The notes under the pieces: generated by a model
Database searches by the model: none
What the model saw: the letters and a program-made list of their open reading frames with translations, nothing else
What the model was told of the DNA's origin: nothing
Assembly: GCA_016219145.1 (NCBI GenBank)
Contig: JACRCG010000204.1
Coordinates: 1-9,096 of the forward strand
DNA: 9,096 bases
Direction of reading: 5' to 3'
From: Deltaproteobacteria bacterium
GTDB lineage: Bacteria; Desulfobacterota; Desulfuromonadia; Geobacterales; Pseudopelobacteraceae
Shown here: piece by piece, positions 6,880 through 9,096 of the stretch
Layout: each line of letters begins with the position of its first letter
Numbering within the stretch: position 1 is the first letter of the stretch
Made by a program: the position numbers and the translations under genes

Positions 6880-6908
6880 AAAATACATACAATAATTATA
6901 TGTGTCAA
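6880..6908 (-). promoter_or_regulatory. Predicted leftward early promoter (Pe)
   Basis: On the minus strand TTGACA (6908-6903) and TATTTT (6885-6880) are separated by exactly 17 bases, a near-consensus sigma-70 promoter firing leftward into the 88-residue gene and the early operon. The spacer is AT-rich. One operator copy (6921-6930) lies just upstream of the -35, where a bound repressor could block polymerase or loop to the other copies. Confidence 0.62.
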
Positions 6909-6920
6909 CATAAAAAAACA

Positions 6921-7052
6921 GGTAAAAGTTTAGTTTTGGCCCTTTGTTGCAATTACCAGCTATTTGTCGTTAAAATACAGAAGCTTGCAAGACTTTCACC
7001 AGGTAAAAGTTTTTATAATAACTGGTAAAAGTTTACCGTTTTAACTTTTACC
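6921..7052. promoter_or_regulatory. Repressor operator cluster (GGTAAAAGTT x3 direct, x1 inverted)
   Basis: Exact copies of GGTAAAAGTT begin at 6921, 7002 and 7024, and the inverse AACTTTTACC lies at 7043-7052. The 7024 copy extends into a dyad GGTAAA-AG-TTTACC (7024-7037), and with the inverted copy forms a 10-base-arm inverted repeat ending 14 bases before the repressor start. These are the expected operators of the neighbouring Cro/CI-type repressor and would also autoregulate it. In Mu the equivalent operator also acts as transpositional enhancer bound by the N-terminal domain of transposase; the same may hold here. Spacing is 81, 22 and 19 bases. Confidence 0.78.
6947..6976 (+). promoter_or_regulatory. 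Candidate repressor promoter (Pc)
   Basis: TTGCAA (6947-6952) and TAAAAT (6971-6976) with an 18-base spacer form a fair rightward promoter, whose transcript would run through three operator copies before the repressor start at 7067. A perfect TATAAT at 7014-7019 is the alternative -10, inside the operator cluster, but has no good -35. I cannot decide between them from sequence. Confidence 0.35.
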
Positions 7053-7066
7053 TTAGGATTTTATTT

Positions 7067-7654
7067 ATGGGCATGCCGGAAAGATTTAAAATTGTACGAG
7101 AGAACATGGGCCTGAGCCAAAAAGATATGGCTGCATCTATTGGTATAAGCCTGCCAGGGTTACAGGGTTATGAGGCTGGCAGGAGCGTGCCTGGTGGTAA
7201 TGTGTTTGAAGCCCTTGTGAAGCTGGGTTTTAACGCAAACTGGCTGCTGACGGGCGAAGGGGAGATGAAGCTGGGGGCGGAGGTGTATCCGCTGGCAGAG
7301 GGGTTAAAAAACGGCAATACGACCGGCGAGCGGCCTGTGGCCCTTGAACGGCATATAAAAAGAGCCGACCTGTCTCCGATCAAGGAGGCCGCGGTCAGCT
7401 ATATAGAACACATGGAAGATATCCATGTACCCAAAGTAATTACGTTTATACTGTCGCAGCCGGAAATAAGTGCAAGTATTCTGGCCAGGCGGAATGAAAT
7501 CACCGGTGGCGTAGACTATGCGACGTGGATGATCAACAATTTGTCGCCTGAAGAAAAGCAAGCGATTCAGGAAATCCTAAAAGCAAGGGGCAAACAATTG
7601 CGTGGGAGCGCGGTTGTAGATATTCCCGTTGAATTGCGGCCAACCGGAACCTGA
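7067..7654 (+). CDS. Phage repressor, Cro/CI-type helix-turn-helix (195 aa)
   Basis: Residues 6-66 are a classical HTH_3/CI-type DNA-binding domain: LSQKDMAASIGISLPGLQGY (16-35), then the typical repressor phrase LGFNANWLLTGEGEM (53-67). The C-terminal part lacks the S24 peptidase Ser/Lys signature, so RecA-driven self-cleavage is not expected; residues 100-180 are helical and probably serve for oligomerisation. The gene is opposite to the early operon and next to the operator cluster, as the Mu c gene is. An AGGA lies eight bases before ATG 7067; ATG at 7073 is an alternative start. Its last 122 bases overlap the 3' end of the receiver gene on the other strand, and its final 16 or so residues look unstructured. 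Confidence 0.88.
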   Translation: MGMPERFKIVRENMGLSQKDMAASIGISLPGLQGYEAGRSVPGGNVFEALVKLGFNANWLLTGEGEMKLGAEVYPLAEGLKNGNTTGERPVALERHIKRADLSPIKEAAVSYIEHMEDIHVPKVITFILSQPEISASILARRNEITGGVDYATWMINNLSPEEKQAIQEILKARGKQLRGSAVVDIPVELRPTGT

Positions 7655-8006
7655 TTTTACGAAGCAGATCGTCATGATTACACGGCTTGGCAACAAAGTC
7701 ATCAATCTCTGTCATAAAGCCTTCTATGAACGTTTGAATGCCGCCCAGGCAGGTTTTAAAGAATATGGGGATATCCTTGGTGCGTTTGTTCTCCCGTAGC
7801 ATCATGCACGTTTCGTAGCCGTCAAACCCTGGCATCACCACGTCCAGCAGGATCAGGTCCGGCCGGGCAAACATGGCACGATGAAAGCCGGTTTCTCCAT
7901 CCTCCGCGACAAGTACGCGCAAGCCGGCGCTGGACAAGACCGTGATCATAATGTTTAACTCAGTGCGGTCGTCGTCTATGACCAGGACAGTGTACTTCTG
8001 CTGCAT
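7533..8006 (-). CDS. Orphan CheY-like receiver domain protein (157 aa)
   Basis: Residues 1-125 are a receiver domain: acidic triad D11-D12 (VLVIDDD), phosphoacceptor D55 (LILLDVVMPG), T85, and K107 (VAKP). All key residues for phosphorylation are kept. There is no output domain. The domain ends near residue 126 (LLRKIRFRLAAIQ) and the remaining 30 residues are translated from the antisense of the repressor 3' end; they do not resemble a domain, suggesting that the gene is the N-terminal receiver of a larger hybrid regulator cut at this junction. AGGAGG precedes ATG 8006 with ten bases between. Lying between the phage end and the repressor, it is probably phage cargo; it could take phosphate from a host kinase. 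Function in the phage is unknown. Confidence 0.83.
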   Translation of the reverse strand: MQQKYTVLVIDDDRTELNIMITVLSSAGLRVLVAEDGETGFHRAMFARPDLILLDVVMPGFDGYETCMMLRENKRTKDIPIFFKTCLGGIQTFIEGFMTEIDDFVAKPCNHDDLLRKIRFRLAAIQREYLQPRSHAIVCPLLLGFPESLAFLQATNC

Positions 8007-8032
8007 TTTTATGTTCCTCCTGTGGGGTAATT

Positions 8033-8047
8033 ACGCCTCCAGGGCGT
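8033..8047. repeat. Short inverted repeat between the receiver and exported-protein genes
   Basis: ACGCC (8033-8037) and GGCGT (8043-8047) flank TCCAG, with partly matching AT flanks. It lies in the 92-base divergent gap, before the receiver ribosome site. It may be an operator or a small leader hairpin. No convincing -35/-10 pair was found in this gap for either gene. Confidence 0.3.
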
Positions 8048-8098
8048 ATTCGTATTAATTGTGTCAGATGGTTGATTTGGTGTAACAAGGAGGGCGTG

Positions 8099-8641
8099 GT
8101 GATAAAATTATTTGTGTTTTTGTCTTTGTTTATTGCTTCGTTGGCTTCAGCAAATGAACAGTTTGATAAGATGCCTCCAGCAGAGCACCTGATGCGGGCC
8201 AAGAGGGTTATAAGCCAGCTAGATGCCAGGGCGGCAAGATTACACCTTCAAGCTATACCTCCCAGTGCCCCAGAGTATGTTGAAGCAAAAAAGTTGTTGG
8301 CTACCATGCCGGCCCTTGAAAAGAAACAAGTAGATGCTGCACGTAAGAAAGTTATATCCGATCGCAAACAGGCACAGGCGGATCTAAAAACTGGTGTACA
8401 AATACGTAAATTGTTTGCAAAGTCATATGAGCGGCAATTGCTTGATAAAGGCTTGGATGCTTATGCTTCAGCGGTTGGAAAAAATTGTACCAGTCTAAAA
8501 GTTAAGTGGATACTTGTTAATCGGCCTTTAGTACACCAGTTATGTAATAATGCGACCTTTATTCAAAGCTTACGCGACATGGGTTTCAAAAAACTATTGA
8601 TGGTTGATGGATATCAGTATTCCTGGACAATCGATCTTTAA
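8099..8641 (+). CDS. Exported protein of unknown function, phage left-end cargo (180 aa)
   Basis: A Sec signal peptide is clear: basic N-terminus, hydrophobic run KLFVFLSLFIASLASA, cleavage expected after ASA at residue 18, with no lipobox cysteine. The mature part has a charged helix at about 45-110 (PEYVEAKKLLATMPALEKKQ then a Lys/Arg/Ala-rich region) and a C-terminal domain with the pattern YERQLLDKGLDAYASAVG...LKVKWILVNRPLVHQL...RDMGFKKLLMVDGYQYSWTIDL, which I recall from uncharacterised proteins in phages and other bacteria. Two cysteines in that domain could form a disulphide. GTG 8099 (or 8096) is chosen because AAGGAGG ends five bases before it and the signal peptide then starts at the N-terminus. 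The gene is AT-richer than its neighbours, consistent with late acquisition. A lysogenic-conversion role is inferred. Confidence 0.78.
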   Translation: MIKLFVFLSLFIASLASANEQFDKMPPAEHLMRAKRVISQLDARAARLHLQAIPPSAPEYVEAKKLLATMPALEKKQVDAARKKVISDRKQAQADLKTGVQIRKLFAKSYERQLLDKGLDAYASAVGKNCTSLKVKWILVNRPLVHQLCNNATFIQSLRDMGFKKLLMVDGYQYSWTIDL

Positions 8642-8656
8642 TCCTGACGTAATTAT

Positions 8657-8829
8657 TTCATAAACCATCTGTCTGCTATCCCGTTTTTGTTAAATTCCAT
8701 CTGTCCGGGGCGCTGGGTATATTCCTACCATTGCCACGCTCCCGATCCGCTGTCTATCAGGCTTCTCCCATCATTTCCCATGGTATCCCATCATAACCCG
8801 GCTGTTCATGTTCCATCTGTCTCGTCACA
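8657..8829 (-). repeat. Phage left end with three transposase-binding-site candidates (L1-L2-L3 like)
   Basis: Three same-direction copies of CCATCTGTC sit at 8813-8821, 8697-8705 and 8665-8673. The outer and inner copies share a longer match, TTCAT-N3-CCATCTGTCT (8805-8822 and 8657-8674). Measured from the tip at 8829 the cores lie at about 8-17, 124-133 and 156-165 bases inside: one at the tip, a long gap, then a close pair. This is the arrangement of L1, L2 and L3 in Mu attL. The tip reads TGTGACGAGACAGATGGAAC on the minus strand, with the 5'-TG common to Mu and Tn7-family ends. Transposase A is the expected ligand. No coding sequence is seen between 8642 and 8829. Confidence 0.72.
8767..8794. 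repeat. CCCAT repeats at exact 10-base spacing in the L1-L2 gap
   Basis: CCCATCAT (8767-8774), CCCATGG (8777-8783) and CCCATCAT (8787-8794) start exactly 10 bases apart, so they fall on one face of the helix. They lie in the gap between the L1- and L2-like sites, where Mu needs HU-induced bending. A bending or protein-docking role is inferred. Confidence 0.5.
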
Positions 8830-9096
8830 GGTGGAACGGGCTCTGACCGGTGAACGGGTGGAGACATCCTTCACGTCCCAACTGTCGAAGGAAAAGATCC
8901 GCTACTTCGATGTGACGGCAACCCCGATCGAGGATGTTCACGGCGAGAGGAACCGTGCGCTGGTATTCCTGAGGGATGTGACCGAAAAGCGGCTTCAGGA
9001 ACTTCACCTGATGCAGGCCGAAAAGCTCTCCAGTATCGGGGTGCTGGCAGCCGGTGTCGCCCATGAGATAAACAACCCGCTTTCGTCGGTGGCAGG
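8830..9096 (+). pseudogene. Host sensor histidine kinase, 3' fragment cut by the prophage (continues past window end)
   Basis: The frame beginning with GTG 8831 gives the second half of a PAS domain (ending VTATPIEDVHGERNRALVF-LRDVTEK) followed by the HisKA helix and H-box GVLAAGVAHEINNPLSSVAG, with the phosphoacceptor His at 9062-9064. The family autophosphorylates on this His and passes phosphate to a receiver. The first half of the PAS domain and everything before it are missing: the frame stays open upstream into phage DNA but that DNA encodes no PAS sequence. The most likely reading is a host kinase gene split by the phage insertion, with the 5' part beyond the other phage end. The remaining piece could still be expressed as a truncated kinase if a phage-borne promoter and start were used. 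Confidence 0.82.

Larger units (their letters stand above)
1..8829 (-). mobile_element. Mu-like transposable prophage, left/early portion (continues past the window start)
   Basis: The ordered set repressor (opposite strand), Ner-like regulator, DDE transposase, AAA+ ATPase, DUF3164 protein is the standard early module of Mu-type transposable phages, and it is read leftward here. The right border is placed at 8829 because the minus strand starts there with TGTGACGAGACA (5'-TG as in Mu-family ends), three CCATCTGTC sites lie within 165 bases inside it, and a histidine kinase reading frame with no beginning starts directly outside it. Head, tail and lysis genes and the other end are not in the window. 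A border at 8827 (5'-TGACGAG) is also possible. Whether the prophage is intact cannot be judged from this part. Confidence 0.88.

Noticed and set aside
6895..6900. TATAAT on the minus strand as -10 of the early promoter
   Set aside because: No acceptable -35 lies 16-18 bases upstream; the TTGACA at 6908-6903 pairs better with TATTTT at 6885-6880.
8072..8098. Earlier TTG start of the exported protein
   Set aside because: It would put nine polar residues ahead of the signal peptide and includes the AAGGAGG ribosome site in coding sequence; GTG 8099 fits better.
7533..8829. Receiver and exported protein as host genes, with the phage end near 7650
   Set aside because: No CCATCTGTC or TG-type tip was found near 7650, while a full L1-L2-L3-like end and a cut host gene lie at 8829. 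The receiver could still have been captured from a host earlier.
8825..9064. 79-codon frame on the minus strand over the kinase fragment
   Set aside because: It is the antisense of the PAS/HisKA coding sequence, which has clear conserved motifs on the plus strand.
1..9096. Tn7-like or CRISPR-associated transposon
   Set aside because: There is no TnsA, TnsC-type large ATPase, TniQ, Cas gene or repeat array; the repressor, Ner-like and DUF3164 genes point to a Mu-type phage. The TGT...ACA tip alone is not specific.

Overview
The window holds the left (early) end of a Mu-like transposable prophage, with its junction to the host chromosome about 270 bases from the right edge. The host fragment (8830-9096) is the end of a PAS domain plus the H-box of a histidine kinase. 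Its style, the moderately high GC and the strong codon bias suggest a Geobacter-like Desulfobacterota (deltaproteobacterial) host. This assignment is inference from family resemblance, not from a marker gene.

Layout, read from the phage left end (right side of the window) inward. At 8665-8829 lies the phage terminus: a 5'-TGTGACGAGACA tip on the minus strand and three copies of a CCATCTGTC element, spaced like the L1/L2/L3 transposase sites of Mu. Next come two accessory genes lying between the terminus and the repressor: a signal-peptide-bearing protein (8099-8641, +) and an orphan CheY-like receiver (8006-7533, -). The immunity region follows: a Cro/CI-type repressor (7067-7654, +), a control region (6821-7066) with three direct and one inverted copy of GGTAAAAGTT and a good leftward early promoter, and two small opposed genes (6554-6820 -, 6400-6654 +) whose 3' ends overlap by 101 bases.

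The leftward early operon occupies 6375 to 1: a Ner-like regulator, a coiled-coil protein, a 755-residue DDE transposase (MuA-like, D307, D369, E405), an AAA+ target-DNA activator (MuB-like), a protein with a duplicated winged helix, a helix-turn-helix/Cys4 protein, three very small proteins, a DUF3164 protein, another small Cys-rich protein and the start of one more gene cut by the window edge. From the coiled-coil gene downstream nearly all the genes overlap start-on-stop (six ATGA and one TGATG overlaps), so they are probably translated as a coupled series from one transcript.

How it should work: the repressor binds the GGTAAAAGTT operators and holds down the leftward early promoter; on induction the Ner-like protein modulates early transcription, transposase A binds the end sites and B delivers target DNA for replicative transposition. 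The most notable unexplained parts are the receiver domain beside the immunity gene with its long antisense overlap with the repressor, the exported protein at the extreme end, the opposed gene pair inside the early region, the set of small Cys-rich early proteins, and a 10-bp-phased CCCAT series between the L1- and L2-like sites. No RNA genes, CRISPR array or other insertion sequence were seen. The phage right end and the expected target-site duplicate lie outside the window.
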